Below are positions 52,225-60,030 of a DNA stretch of 64,000 nucleotides, in pieces. Source of the stretch: Martinezella rhizogenes (GTDB lineage: Bacteria > Pseudomonadota > Alphaproteobacteria > Rhizobiales > Rhizobiaceae); the NCBI GenBank assembly GCA_013322215.1, contig JAAMEZ010000047.1, positions 62,001-126,000 on the forward strand, given 5' to 3'. The first letter of the stretch is position 1. Every line of letters starts with the position of its first letter. Below the pieces are notes generated by a model. That model searched no databases. It was not told the DNA's origin and was given only the letters and a program-made list of their open reading frames with translations. Both the position numbers and the translations under genes were made by a program.

Positions 52225-53133
52225 ATGAACATTCATGATCTGGAAGCTTTCGTCGCGGTAGTGGAAACGGGCTCGATCGTCGCCGCCTCCGCGCGCATCA
52301 ATCTGACCCAGCCGGGCATCACCCGGCGCATACAGAACCTGGAAGACAGTCTCGGCATCGCCCTCCTCGACCGGCAGTCGAAGCCCTTGAGGCCGACGGC
52401 GGCGGGACGCGAGGCCTATGAGCATGGGCGCCGGGTGTTGCGCTCGCTCGATGATCTCAAGGCCGGCGTTTCGCCCGGCGGCACGATCTGCGGTGAATTC
52501 CGCCTCGGGATTATGCCCTATCTCTCCGAAGCGGCCTTATCCGCTCCGCTTGATGAATTGCGCAGCCAGTTTCCGCAATTGACGCTACGGATCGTCACCG
52601 GCTGGTCGCCACAGCTGATCGAGCAGGTCGCTCACAGTCAACTCGATGCGGCAACCGTCTGTCTGGCGGAGGGGTTGCAGCCGCCCGACAATGTGGTCGG
52701 CGAGATGCTCGGAGTCCATGCCGTCATTCTGGTCGCAGCGCCCTCGCTCGGCGTTCCCAAGGAACCAAGACTTGAAGATCTCTCCCGCTTTCCCTGGATC
52801 ATGAACCAGAGCGGCTGCGGCTTCCGTGCCTTCATTCAGCATCGCTTCGAAGCCGAGCGCCTGCCCTTCGATGTCGGGGTCGAAGCCATGAGCGCCGATC
52901 TGCGCATGTCGCTGGTTGCGCGCGGTCTCGGCATCGGTGTCCTGACGCCGGCCGCACTGGCGGACAGCCGCTGGCGCAATGCTATCGAGATTATCGAGGC
53001 CCCGGATTTCACCCCAAAAGTGGTCAATTGGCTGGTGCATCGCCCGCCGGCTGGGCGTCTTGCCCGCCCAATCGCGACCTTCGGTGAAACACTGGCGGAA
53101 GCGCTGAAAGCGAAGAGGCCCTTCTTGACCTGA
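52225..53133 (+). CDS. LysR-family transcriptional regulator
   Basis: 302 residues. The winged helix-turn-helix lies at about 1-62, with VETGSIVAASARINLTQPGI and RIQNLEDSLGIALLDR, followed by a LysR ligand-binding domain starting near 90 (FRLGIMPYLSEAALSAPLDE). It is divergent from an MFS exporter gene and probably controls it through the palindrome between them. It is convergent with the VOC gene, whose stop is 9 bases away. Confidence 0.85.
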   Translation: MNIHDLEAFVAVVETGSIVAASARINLTQPGITRRIQNLEDSLGIALLDRQSKPLRPTAAGREAYEHGRRVLRSLDDLKAGVSPGGTICGEFRLGIMPYLSEAALSAPLDELRSQFPQLTLRIVTGWSPQLIEQVAHSQLDAATVCLAEGLQPPDNVVGEMLGVHAVILVAAPSLGVPKEPRLEDLSRFPWIMNQSGCGFRAFIQHRFEAERLPFDVGVEAMSADLRMSLVARGLGIGVLTPAALADSRWRNAIEIIEAPDFTPKVVNWLVHRPPAGRLARPIATFGETLAEALKAKRPFLT

Positions 53134-53142
53134 ACCCGGCAA

Positions 53143-53520
53143 TCAGACGCCGGGTCTGTTGACCATCGCCTCGATATTATAGCCATCGGGATCGAGGACG
53201 AAGCAGGCATAGTAATCCGCGGTGTATTCCGGACGCGGGCCGGGAGCACCATTCTCCTTAGCGCCGGCTTCGAGCGCGGCGCGATGGAAGGCATCGACTT
53301 GCGCCCTATTCTCAACCCGGAAGGCGACGTGCAGGTGCGTCAAAGGTTGTTTGCTACCGGTGTGCTGGATCTCGAACAGGCTGCCATCACCGACGTCGAA
53401 CGCCCAGAACACGCCCTCCTTTCCGAAGGACAGGCCGTACCCCAAGGGCACGAAAGCCCGCTCATAGAAAGCCTTGCTCCTATCGAGATCGCTGACTTCG
53501 ATGGTTATGTGGTCGATCAA
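53143..53520 (-). CDS. VOC-superfamily protein (glyoxalase/bleomycin-resistance fold)
   Basis: 125 residues: two beta-alpha-beta-beta-beta units, with HITIEVSDLDRSKAFYERAF at the N-terminus and HLHVAFRVENRAQVDAFHRA and YYACFVLDPDGYNIEAM in the second half. The metal-side positions are visible as the first histidine and the C-terminal glutamate of NIEAM. Members include glyoxalases, dioxygenases and resistance proteins; the reaction here cannot be told. It is an isolated gene beside tRNA-Gly. Confidence 0.82.
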   Translation of the reverse strand: MIDHITIEVSDLDRSKAFYERAFVPLGYGLSFGKEGVFWAFDVGDGSLFEIQHTGSKQPLTHLHVAFRVENRAQVDAFHRAALEAGAKENGAPGPRPEYTADYYACFVLDPDGYNIEAMVNRPGV

Positions 53521-53572
53521 GGCTAGTTCTTCCCCCCAATGATACAGAGAACAGGCGAGTCAAACTGGGGGC

Positions 53573-53646
53573 TGGAGCGGGTGAAGGGAATCGAACCCTC
53601 GTATTCAGCTTGGGAAGCTGCTGCTCTACCATTGAGCTACACCCGC
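53573..53646 (-). tRNA. tRNA-Gly (CCC anticodon)
   Basis: On the minus strand: acceptor GCGGGTG pairs with CACCCGC, D-arm GCTC..GAGC, anticodon loop TTCCCAA (anticodon CCC), the T-arm GAGGGTTCGATTCCC, and an encoded TCCA 3' end. The outermost anticodon-stem pair is G-A; the other four pairs are normal. A 74-base gene including CCA. Confidence 0.97.
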
Positions 53647-53704
53647 CTGTACCTTTGAGATGTCCAACAGTTGGCGGCCTCTGTCAAGGCCGGTCGGTGG
53701 ACGT

Positions 53705-54799
53705 CTAGAGCCGGAAGTGCTTTGAGAGCTTCAGGCCCTGTGCCTGGTAGTTGGAGCCGAGGCCAGAGCCGTAGAGGCTGCTCGGCTGTTCCAGCATGTG
53801 TTCGTAGATCAGGCGACCGACGATCTGGCCGTCCTCGAGGATGAAGGGCACTTCGTGGCTGCGCACTTCGAGCACCGCGCGGCTGCCGCGGCCGCCGGCC
53901 GGCGCATGGCCGAAGCCCGGATCGAAGAAGCCGGCATAATGGACGCGGAATTCGCCGACCAGCGGATCGAACGGCGTCATTTCGGCGGCGAAGTGCGGGG
54001 GAACATGCACGGCTTCGCGCGAAACGAGGATATAGAACTCATCCGGGTCGAGGATCAGCTCGGTACGGCCACGGCTATAGAGCGGCTCCCAGAAGTCGAA
54101 AATATCGTGCTGGGCCTTCTTGTCGACATCGACGACGGCCGTGTGGTGCTTGCCGCGATAGCCGATCAGCCCTTCCTTGTCGCCGGCGAGGTCGATCGAC
54201 AATGCAATGCCGCCGCCGGTGATATTCGGCTTCTTGCTGGCAACCAGCGTTTCCGTCTCGTGCAGCGCCAGCAGTTCCGGCTCGGTGAGCAGGGCCTGGC
54301 CGACGCGGAAGCGGATCTGCGACAGGCGCGAACCACGACGCACGACAATCGGGAAGGTGCGCGGGCTGATTTCGAGATAGAGCGGGCCGGAATAGCCGGC
54401 CGGGATCTTGTCGAACTCCTGCGCCCGGTCGGTGATGACGCGGGTGAAGATGTCGAGACGGCCGGTGGAGCTCTTCGGATTGGCCGAAGCCGACATGTCT
54501 TCGGGCAGATCGAGGCGCTCCATCAGCGGCACGATGTAGACGCAGCCGGTCTCGAGCACTGCGCCTTCGGAGAGATCAACGACGTGGAGCTTCAGCCGGT
54601 CGAGCTTGTCGGCGACCAGATGCGACGGGCCTGGCATGAAGCTGGCGCGGACGCGAAAAGCATGCGAGCTGAGCCGCAGATCAAGGCTTGCCGGCTGGAT
54701 CTGATCGACATCCAGTTCTCTCTCGCTCGTCAGCCGCCCCGTTTCGAAGAGCGCTGCAATGGCGCGGTCGGCCAGAATTCCAGTATTGCGAGCCATCAT
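53705..54799 (-). CDS. dcd: 2'-deoxycytidine 5'-triphosphate deaminase (long, two-domain form)
   Basis: 364 residues, the long alphaproteobacterial Dcd-like form, roughly twice the size of E. coli Dcd. It deaminates dCTP to dUTP, supplying thymidylate synthesis. Motifs include QIQPASLDLRLSSHAFRVRAS (near 39-59), MSASANPKSSTGRLDIFTRV (near 119-138, with the catalytic SSTGR region), EFYILVSREAVHVPPHFAAEM and GEFRVHYAGFFDPGFGH, the second trimer-type motif set. Start at 54799 (MMARNTG); ATG at 54796 is equally good. It is divergent from metZ. Confidence 0.9.
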   Translation of the reverse strand: MMARNTGILADRAIAALFETGRLTSERELDVDQIQPASLDLRLSSHAFRVRASFMPGPSHLVADKLDRLKLHVVDLSEGAVLETGCVYIVPLMERLDLPEDMSASANPKSSTGRLDIFTRVITDRAQEFDKIPAGYSGPLYLEISPRTFPIVVRRGSRLSQIRFRVGQALLTEPELLALHETETLVASKKPNITGGGIALSIDLAGDKEGLIGYRGKHHTAVVDVDKKAQHDIFDFWEPLYSRGRTELILDPDEFYILVSREAVHVPPHFAAEMTPFDPLVGEFRVHYAGFFDPGFGHAPAGGRGSRAVLEVRSHEVPFILEDGQIVGRLIYEHMLEQPSSLYGSGLGSNYQAQGLKLSKHFRL

Positions 54800-54842
54800 G
54801 CTTCTCTCATAATTTGCCGCAGACAAAACCAAACTCGGGGAA

Positions 54843-54871
54843 TTGACGCAAGCCGTCAACGGCAGTATTGC
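54843..54871 (+). promoter_or_regulatory. Promoter of the metZ riboswitch transcript, with inverted repeat over -35
   Basis: TTGACG (54843-54848), a 17-base spacer and TATTGC (54866-54871) give a promoter whose start would fall near 54878, just at the riboswitch 5' end. TTGACG-CAAGC-CGTCAA (54843-54859) is an inverted repeat covering the -35 element. Confidence 0.55.
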
Positions 54872-54876
54872 AACTT

Positions 54877-54930
54877 ATCCCGTGGTGATTTGGCCGGTCG
54901 GCTTGCAGCCACGTTAAACAAATGGCTAAA
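54877..54930 (+). promoter_or_regulatory. SAM-II riboswitch
   Basis: The block from about 54877 to 54930 matches the SAM-II (metA-motif) aptamer: P1 pairs CGTGG (54881-54885) with CCACG (54909-54913), the pseudoknot pairs ATTTG (54888-54892) with CAAAT (54919-54923), and the conserved GGTGAT, TTGCAGCCACGTTAAACAAAT and GGCTAAA segments are all present. It senses S-adenosylmethionine and is found upstream of methionine genes in alphaproteobacteria, here metZ. It is followed by a competing hairpin pair and a T-run. Confidence 0.95.
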
Positions 54931-54932
54931 AA

Positions 54933-54973
54933 GACCGGGGTTGAACCGGTCTGCTTTCGCGACCGGTTTTTTT
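54933..54973 (+). terminator. Attenuator downstream of the SAM-II aptamer
   Basis: AACCGGTC (54944-54951) and GACCGGTT (54961-54968) form an 8-bp stem followed by a seven-T run (54967-54973). A competing stem, GACCGG (54933-54938) with CCGGTC (54946-54951), would prevent it. The same CCGGTC also occurs inside the aptamer (54894-54899). A terminator within the leader, 20 bases before the metZ start, points to transcription control. Confidence 0.7.
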
Positions 54974-54993
54974 GTTTTGAAAGTGGTGATGGC

Positions 54994-56181
54994 ATGAGCA
55001 AGACTTGGCGCCCCGCAACCCAGCTCGTACACAACGGAACGCTTCGTTCGCAGTTCGGCGAGACCTCCGAAGCAATCTACCTGACCCAGGGCTTCGTCTA
55101 TGACACCTCGGAAGCGGCGGAAGCTCGCTTCAAGGGCGAGACGGACGGCTTCATCTACGCCCGCTACGGCAGCCCGACCAACGACATGTTCGAAAAGCGC
55201 ATGTGCGCGCTGGAAGGCGCGGAAGATGCTCGCGCCACGGCTTCGGGCATGGCCGCCGTTTCCGCCGCCATCCTTTGCCAGCTGAAGGCCGGCGATCATA
55301 TCGTCGCTGCCCGCGCGCTCTTCGGCTCCTGCCGCTGGGTGGTCGAGACGCTCGCGCCGAAATACGGCATCGAATGCACGCTGGTCGACGGCCGCTTCAC
55401 CGAAAACTGGGAAAAAGCCATCCGCCCGAATACCAAGGTCTTCTTCCTCGAAAGCCCAACCAACCCGACGCTGGAAGTGGTCGATATTGCCGCCGTCGCC
55501 AAGCTCGCCAACCAGATCGGCGCCAAGGTCGTGGTCGACAACGTCTTTGCGACGCCGCTCTTCCAGAAGCCGCTGGAACTCGGCGCCCATATCGTCGTCT
55601 ATTCCGCCACCAAGCATATCGACGGCCAGGGCCGTTCGCTGGGCGGCGTCATCCTCTCCGACAAGCAGTGGATCGACGAGAATCTGCAGGACTATTTCCG
55701 CCATACCGGCCCGGCCATGTCGCCGTTTACGGCCTGGACTTTGCTGAAGGGCATCGAAACGCTGCCGCTGCGCGTTGCGCAGCAGACGGCGAACGCCTCC
55801 AAGGTAGCCGATTTCCTCGCCGAGCAGGGAAACAAGGTCGCTCGCGTGATCTATCCGGGCCGCAAGGACCATCCGCAGGCCGATATCATCGCCAAGCAGA
55901 TGAGCGGCGGCTCGACCCTCGTCGCCTTTGAGCTCAAGGGCGGCAAGGAAGCAGCCTTCAAGCTGCAGAACGCACTGGAGATCGTGAAGATTTCCAACAA
56001 TCTCGGCGACTCGAAGAGCCTGATCACCCATCCGGCCACCACGACGCACAAGAACCTCACCGACGAGGCCCGCGCCGAGCTCGGCATTTCGCCGGGCACC
56101 GTGCGCTTCTCCGCTGGCATCGAAGACAGCGCCGATCTGGTCGAGGATTTCGCCCGCGCGCTCGAGCAGGTTTCCGCCTGA
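54994..56181 (+). CDS. metZ: O-succinylhomoserine sulfhydrylase
   Basis: 395 residues, Cys/Met-metabolism PLP family. It makes homocysteine from O-succinylhomoserine and sulfide, a step of methionine synthesis. The PLP lysine is K207 in YSATKHIDGQGRSLGG; FATPLFQKPLELGA and GDSKSLITHPATTTHK are further family motifs. The ATG at 54994 is the first downstream of the riboswitch and attenuator, with a GGTGATGGC upstream; an in-frame ATG at 54922 falls inside the aptamer and is not used. The SAM-II switch makes it repressible by S-adenosylmethionine. Confidence 0.95.
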   Translation: MSKTWRPATQLVHNGTLRSQFGETSEAIYLTQGFVYDTSEAAEARFKGETDGFIYARYGSPTNDMFEKRMCALEGAEDARATASGMAAVSAAILCQLKAGDHIVAARALFGSCRWVVETLAPKYGIECTLVDGRFTENWEKAIRPNTKVFFLESPTNPTLEVVDIAAVAKLANQIGAKVVVDNVFATPLFQKPLELGAHIVVYSATKHIDGQGRSLGGVILSDKQWIDENLQDYFRHTGPAMSPFTAWTLLKGIETLPLRVAQQTANASKVADFLAEQGNKVARVIYPGRKDHPQADIIAKQMSGGSTLVAFELKGGKEAAFKLQNALEIVKISNNLGDSKSLITHPATTTHKNLTDEARAELGISPGTVRFSAGIEDSADLVEDFARALEQVSA

Positions 56182-56188
56182 TATCAAT

Positions 56189-56219
56189 CGAGCCGCCCGG
56201 ATTTTCTCCGGGCGGCTCG
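56189..56219 (+). terminator. Hairpin terminating metZ
   Basis: CGAGCCGCCCGGA (56189-56201) and TCCGGGCGGCTCG (56207-56219) form a perfect 13-bp stem with a TTTTC loop, 8 bases after the metZ stop and between it and the convergent ATPase gene. No T-run follows on either strand. Confidence 0.75.
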
Positions 56220-56261
56220 ACCTGCCTTCATCTCATCGGGCGATGGCAGGAACGGCAGCCG

Positions 56262-56975
56262 TCAGCTGGCGGCCTTGAACTGAACCCGACCGTTGTTCAG
56301 GAAGACCATCTTGTCGAACAGCCCGAGATCCAGCGGATTCGGTAGGCGAACATCCGCAAGATCGGGCACGGGTTTCAGCGCCGGATCGTAGGACCGGTCG
56401 ATCTGCGAGATGAAGACGACGATCATGCCTCTCGCACGCGCAAACGCCTTCAACGTCTGAACCTGGATCATCAGTTCCGGCTTCTCACGCTTCTGATCCA
56501 GCAGCTGCAGAAAATCGATCACCGCCAGCGTGCCGCGCGATGCCTGGGCCAGCCTCTCGGCGATATAGTCGCCACTGATGGCGTCGGAATTGTCGAACTC
56601 GAACAGATCGGCAAATTCCGCGTGATCGGCACCGATGACCGGGAAACGGTCCAGAACGACCTTTTCCGTGTCCTCCAGCGTGAAGAAGACGCTGCGATTG
56701 CCGGCCCTCATGGCTTCGACGGCGAGCCTCAAGCTCATCAAGGTCTTGCCATGGCCGGGCCGCGCGCCGACTAACACCAGATCGCCCGGGCTCAGACGCG
56801 AATACAACTCGCCGATTGGCACGGCTGAGCTGGTTTTACTTGCAAGCAAGCTCCAGCCTTCAAAACCTTCACCAGCCGCGACGCGATCCAGCGCGGCGTG
56901 CAAGGGGATATTCTGCTGGCGAGACAGGAGCTTCGCCTTACGCTTCAAATGATAAACAGGGGCAGAAAGCCTCAT
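56262..56975 (-). CDS. Small RecA-fold (DnaB/KaiC-like) ATPase with N-terminal accessory module
   Basis: 237 residues. Walker A is VGARPGHGKT (near residues 69-78), Walker B VIDFLQLLDQ (near 156-165), with the SQIDRSY sensor segment further on; these are features of the DnaB/KaiC branch of the RecA fold. The N-terminal 45 residues (LKRKAKLLSRQQNIPLHAAL, then DRVAAGEGFEGWSLLASKTS) form a short basic module with a helix and a GWSLLAS end, which resembles modules seen on other unrelated bacterial proteins. There is no DnaB N-terminal domain, so it is not a replicative helicase. Function unknown; DNA or protein remodelling is possible. Confidence 0.72.
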   Translation of the reverse strand: MRLSAPVYHLKRKAKLLSRQQNIPLHAALDRVAAGEGFEGWSLLASKTSSAVPIGELYSRLSPGDLVLVGARPGHGKTLMSLRLAVEAMRAGNRSVFFTLEDTEKVVLDRFPVIGADHAEFADLFEFDNSDAISGDYIAERLAQASRGTLAVIDFLQLLDQKREKPELMIQVQTLKAFARARGMIVVFISQIDRSYDPALKPVPDLADVRLPNPLDLGLFDKMVFLNNGRVQFKAAS

Positions 56976-57588
56976 CTAAACCTCCTATTGCGAGCAATGA
57001 CCGCAACCCCTCCTTATGCTAGGTGCTCAAACAGTCGGTTTGGATATCGACGGCCCCGCATGAAATATACTTTCCCGAGTGGAGGGGGGAGGCACGGGCC
57101 ATGCCAGAATCAGATCATAGCCGAAATCCTCCTGGCAGGGAATCCGGGCAAGTTCCCTCCAAGGAACATAAAGAAAGAACAGGGGTTATATGGCCGGGAG
57201 ATTTTAACAGCTGGCGATCAGATGTGACGACCGATCATTGAAGTGCACCAGCAATTGCGGCAAGCGTATCTGCCCGCCGCATGCTCCGTCAGCGGGCATT
57301 ATGGTAGACGAGATTAAATGACGAGCGAAACAAGATACTTTGAGAAGAAAGGACTAACCTTTTTCATCGGCCGTAATAGCTGAATTTCAGAACGGTCCGG
57401 CACCATGAGCCAGATTTCATCACGCCGTTCCTTGACGGAATGGATTGGTTATAGGATACCGCTAAATATCCCGCGCTTTGCGGGAGCAGTGGAAAGCGGA
57501 TAATATGCCGCAGACTTGAAAATGCTGAAACGACAATGAGGGCTTCATGGAGTGCTCAACGTTTCAGAGCAGTGGCAAGGTATCAGGC
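56976..57588. other. Intergenic region upstream of apaG
   Basis: About 610 bases with no large gene. It holds a candidate small ORF at 57101-57241 and a 6-bp stem TCCCGC/GCGGGA at 57469-57485. The base composition is more AT-rich than the coding regions. Confidence 0.5.
57101..57241 (+). CDS. Candidate small protein, 46 residues
   Basis: A short ORF starting MPESDHSRNPPGRESG, hydrophilic throughout. Its main support is a strong ribosome site, GGAGGGGGGAGG (57081-57092), spaced 8 bases from the ATG, and a TATACT -10-like element at 57066-57071. I do not recognise the protein; it has no membrane segment. It may be a false call. Confidence 0.35.
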   Translation: MPESDHSRNPPGRESGQVPSKEHKERTGVIWPGDFNSWRSDVTTDH

Positions 57589-57981
57589 ATGTATCGCGCC
57601 CTAACACGCGACATCGAAGTGGTTGTAGAGCCGTTTTATCTGGAGGAGCAATCCGATCCGGACGATGATCGTTATGTCTGGGGATACCGCATCGTCATTT
57701 CCAACCACTCGGAGCAGGCCGTGAAACTGGTGACGCGCTACTGGCACATCACCGACATGAACGGCATGGTGGATGAAGTGACGGGGCCAGGCGTCGTCGG
57801 CGAGCAGCCGCATCTGAAACCCGGTGATACCTATGAATATTCTTCCGGCTGCCCGTTGGACACCCCGTCAGGCATGATGTTTGGCCACTACCAGATGGAA
57901 ACGGACGACGGGGAACTCTTCCATGTCAAGATCCCCGCCTTTTCGCTGGATACGCCGAACCTGTTGCGCACGCTGAACTGA
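57589..57981 (+). CDS. apaG: ApaG protein
   Basis: 130 residues, the ApaG norm, beginning MYRALTRDIEVVVEPFYLEE. The ApaG fold is a fibronectin-III-like beta sandwich; visible family patterns are RYVWGYRIVISNHSEQAVKL, ITDMNGMVDEVTGPGVVGEQP and SGCPLDTPSGMMFGHYQME. Links with divalent-cation export have been suggested but the biochemical role is unsettled. A 14-residue upstream extension in frame lacks family sequence, so the ATG at 57589 is chosen. It is convergent with hslO. Confidence 0.92.
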   Translation: MYRALTRDIEVVVEPFYLEEQSDPDDDRYVWGYRIVISNHSEQAVKLVTRYWHITDMNGMVDEVTGPGVVGEQPHLKPGDTYEYSSGCPLDTPSGMMFGHYQMETDDGELFHVKIPAFSLDTPNLLRTLN

Positions 57982-58001
57982 GCCGCCGCAACCGGGCAGC
58001 G

Positions 58002-58991
58002 TCAAGCCGCTTCTATTTCAGCCACTTCGAAGCGATATGTCGTCGAGCAGAACTCGCAGGTCACGGCGATTTCGCCATTCTCCTGGCTGGCCTCGATTTC
58101 CTCGGCCGTAAAACCCTTCAAGACGCCCTTCAGCTTGTCACGCGAGCACGAACAGCGATCGTAGACGGCCTTCGGTTCATAGACGCGTACGCCGCGCTCG
58201 TGGAAGAGACGGTAGAGAAGCCGCTCGGTGCCCACCTGCGGGTCCGTCAGCTCGTCGGCATCGATGGTTTCCACCAGGCTGCGCGCTTCCGCCCAGGCGT
58301 CGTCTTCGACATGATCGCGCAGACCCTCGTCGCCGTCACCGCCGTGAAGATCAGGCTGGCGCATGCGCTCTGGAGCTTCCGGCAGGAACTGGGCAATCAG
58401 GCCGCCCGCGCGCCAGCGGTGACGCGGCTTGCCATTCTCGTCGCGATCGAAGAGTTCTGCAGCGCCGAGGCGCACGCGCGTCGGTATCTGTTCCGACTGG
58501 CGAAAATAAGTGCCGGCGATCTCCTCGAGCGAGGCACCATCGAGCGCGACGATACCCTGATAGGGCTGGCTGAAACGCCCCTGATCGATGGTGAAGGCGA
58601 GCACGCCCTTGCCGAGCAGCTGCTCGGGCTCTGTCCGGCCTTCGGCGACAGCCTTTGCCAAAGCCTCTTCGTCGAAGCGGGCATAGGCGCGAACATTTTC
58701 CGGCGTCGTGAAATCGGCGACCAGAAGGTCGACGGGACCATCGCCCTTGGTCTGCACGGTGAACTTGCCTTCAAACTTCAGCGATGTGCCGAGCAGGACG
58801 GTAAGGACGATCGCCTCGGCCAGAAGGCGCGCAACCGGCGTCGGATAATCGTGCCGGGCGAGGATCGCGTCCAGCAGCGGACCGAGCTGCACGGCACGGC
58901 CGCGCACATCCAACCCTTCCACCTGGAAGGGAACGACGTGATCATCACCGGCAAAATCGAACTGACCCAGCGTTGCGGCATTTTCGGCCAT
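58002..58991 (-). CDS. hslO: Redox-regulated chaperone Hsp33
   Basis: 329 residues. The C-terminal zinc site CSC and CEFC (YDRCSCSRDKL, VTCEFCSTTYRF) has the four cysteines that release zinc and form disulfides on oxidative stress to activate the chaperone. The main domain includes RGRAVQLGPLLDAILARHDY and AYARFDEEALAKAV. It is downstream of argF on the same strand, 48 bases away, the order known in rhizobia (argD-argF-hslO). Confidence 0.95.
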   Translation of the reverse strand: MAENAATLGQFDFAGDDHVVPFQVEGLDVRGRAVQLGPLLDAILARHDYPTPVARLLAEAIVLTVLLGTSLKFEGKFTVQTKGDGPVDLLVADFTTPENVRAYARFDEEALAKAVAEGRTEPEQLLGKGVLAFTIDQGRFSQPYQGIVALDGASLEEIAGTYFRQSEQIPTRVRLGAAELFDRDENGKPRHRWRAGGLIAQFLPEAPERMRQPDLHGGDGDEGLRDHVEDDAWAEARSLVETIDADELTDPQVGTERLLYRLFHERGVRVYEPKAVYDRCSCSRDKLKGVLKGFTAEEIEASQENGEIAVTCEFCSTTYRFEVAEIEAA

Positions 58992-59039
58992 TGCTTTACT
59001 CCTACTGCGCCCGCGCCCTTGAGACGCGGTTTGATATCT

Positions 59040-59957
59040 TCAGATCGCGCCCAGGCACCAAGCAAGAATCGACTTTTGCGCATGAAGGCGGTTTTCCGCC
59101 TCATCGAAGACAACGGATTGCGGACCGTCGATCACCTCGTCCGTCACCTCCTCCCCGCGATGGGCGGGCAGGCAGTGCATGAACAACGCGTCTTTGCCGG
59201 CCTGTGCCATCAAAGCCTTGTTGACCTGATAGGGCTGGAAGACGTTGTGACCGCGTGCCCGGTGCTCCTGATTCATGGAAACCCAGGTATCGGTTACCAC
59301 GCAATCGACGCCGGCGACCGCACGGTCTGCATCATGCGAGAGCATGATTTCGGCGCCCTCGTTGCGGGCCCAGTTCAGATAGTGATCCTTCGGCTCGGAA
59401 CCAAGGGGTACCGCCATATTCATGCGATAGCCGAAGCGCGCGGCCCCTTCGATCAGCGAATGCAGCACATTGTTGCCGTCGCCCGTCCAGGCAAGCGTCT
59501 TGCCCTTGATCGGCCCGCGATGCTCCTCGAAGGTCATGATATCGGCCATGATCTGGCAAGGATGCGTATCGTCGGTCAGCGCATTGATGACCGGAACGGT
59601 CGCATGTTCCGCCAACTCCAGCAGGCGGGAATGATCGGTCGTGCGGATCATGATCGCGTCGACATAGCGTGACAGCACCTTCGCCGTATCGCCGATCGTC
59701 TCGGCGCGGCCAAGCTGCATTTCCGTGCCGGAGAGGAACAGCGTCTCGCCGCCCAACTGGCGCATGCCGACATCGAAGGAGACGCGGGTTCGGGTGGACG
59801 GCTTCTCGAAGATCATCGCCAGCATCTTGCCGGCGAGCGGCTTGTCGGCCGTGCCGGCCTTCTGCGCGCTCTTTCGGACGATCGCATCGTCGATGATATT
59901 GCGCAGATCGGCAGCCGGAACGGCAGAGAGGTCGAGAAAGTGTTTCGGAGAAGCCAT
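59040..59957 (-). CDS. argF: Ornithine carbamoyltransferase
   Basis: 305 residues. It joins carbamoyl phosphate and ornithine into citrulline in arginine synthesis. The carbamoyl-phosphate motif FEKPSTRTRVSFDVG is near residues 45-59, HPCQIMADIMT and the ornithine-binding DTWVSMNQE segment follow, and the catalytic HCLPAHRGEEV is near 265-275. The start at 59957 (MASPKHFLDL) follows argD by 73 bases containing a hairpin. Confidence 0.95.
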   Translation of the reverse strand: MASPKHFLDLSAVPAADLRNIIDDAIVRKSAQKAGTADKPLAGKMLAMIFEKPSTRTRVSFDVGMRQLGGETLFLSGTEMQLGRAETIGDTAKVLSRYVDAIMIRTTDHSRLLELAEHATVPVINALTDDTHPCQIMADIMTFEEHRGPIKGKTLAWTGDGNNVLHSLIEGAARFGYRMNMAVPLGSEPKDHYLNWARNEGAEIMLSHDADRAVAGVDCVVTDTWVSMNQEHRARGHNVFQPYQVNKALMAQAGKDALFMHCLPAHRGEEVTDEVIDGPQSVVFDEAENRLHAQKSILAWCLGAI

Positions 59958-59988
59958 GTCCTTACCTGTACTCCAGAAAAAACAATAA

Positions 59989-60024
59989 CGCCCGCGTGGG
60001 GCACGAACGCCCCATTTGCGGGCG
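59989..60024 (-). terminator. Hairpin between argD and argF
   Basis: Outer stem CGCCCGC / GCGGGCG (59989-59995 with 60018-60024) and inner stem GGGGC / GCCCC (59998-60002 with 60009-60013). On the minus strand it is followed by TTATTGTTTTTTC. It is terminator-like but lies within the argD-argF transcription unit, so it may partly attenuate argF or mark separate mRNAs. Confidence 0.55.
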
Positions 60025-60030
60025 GTAAAC

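Noticed and set aside
54922..54993. An upstream start for metZ giving 24 extra residues
   Set aside because: That ATG lies inside the SAM-II aptamer and the extra residues would be encoded by the attenuator hairpins; the family protein begins at 54994.
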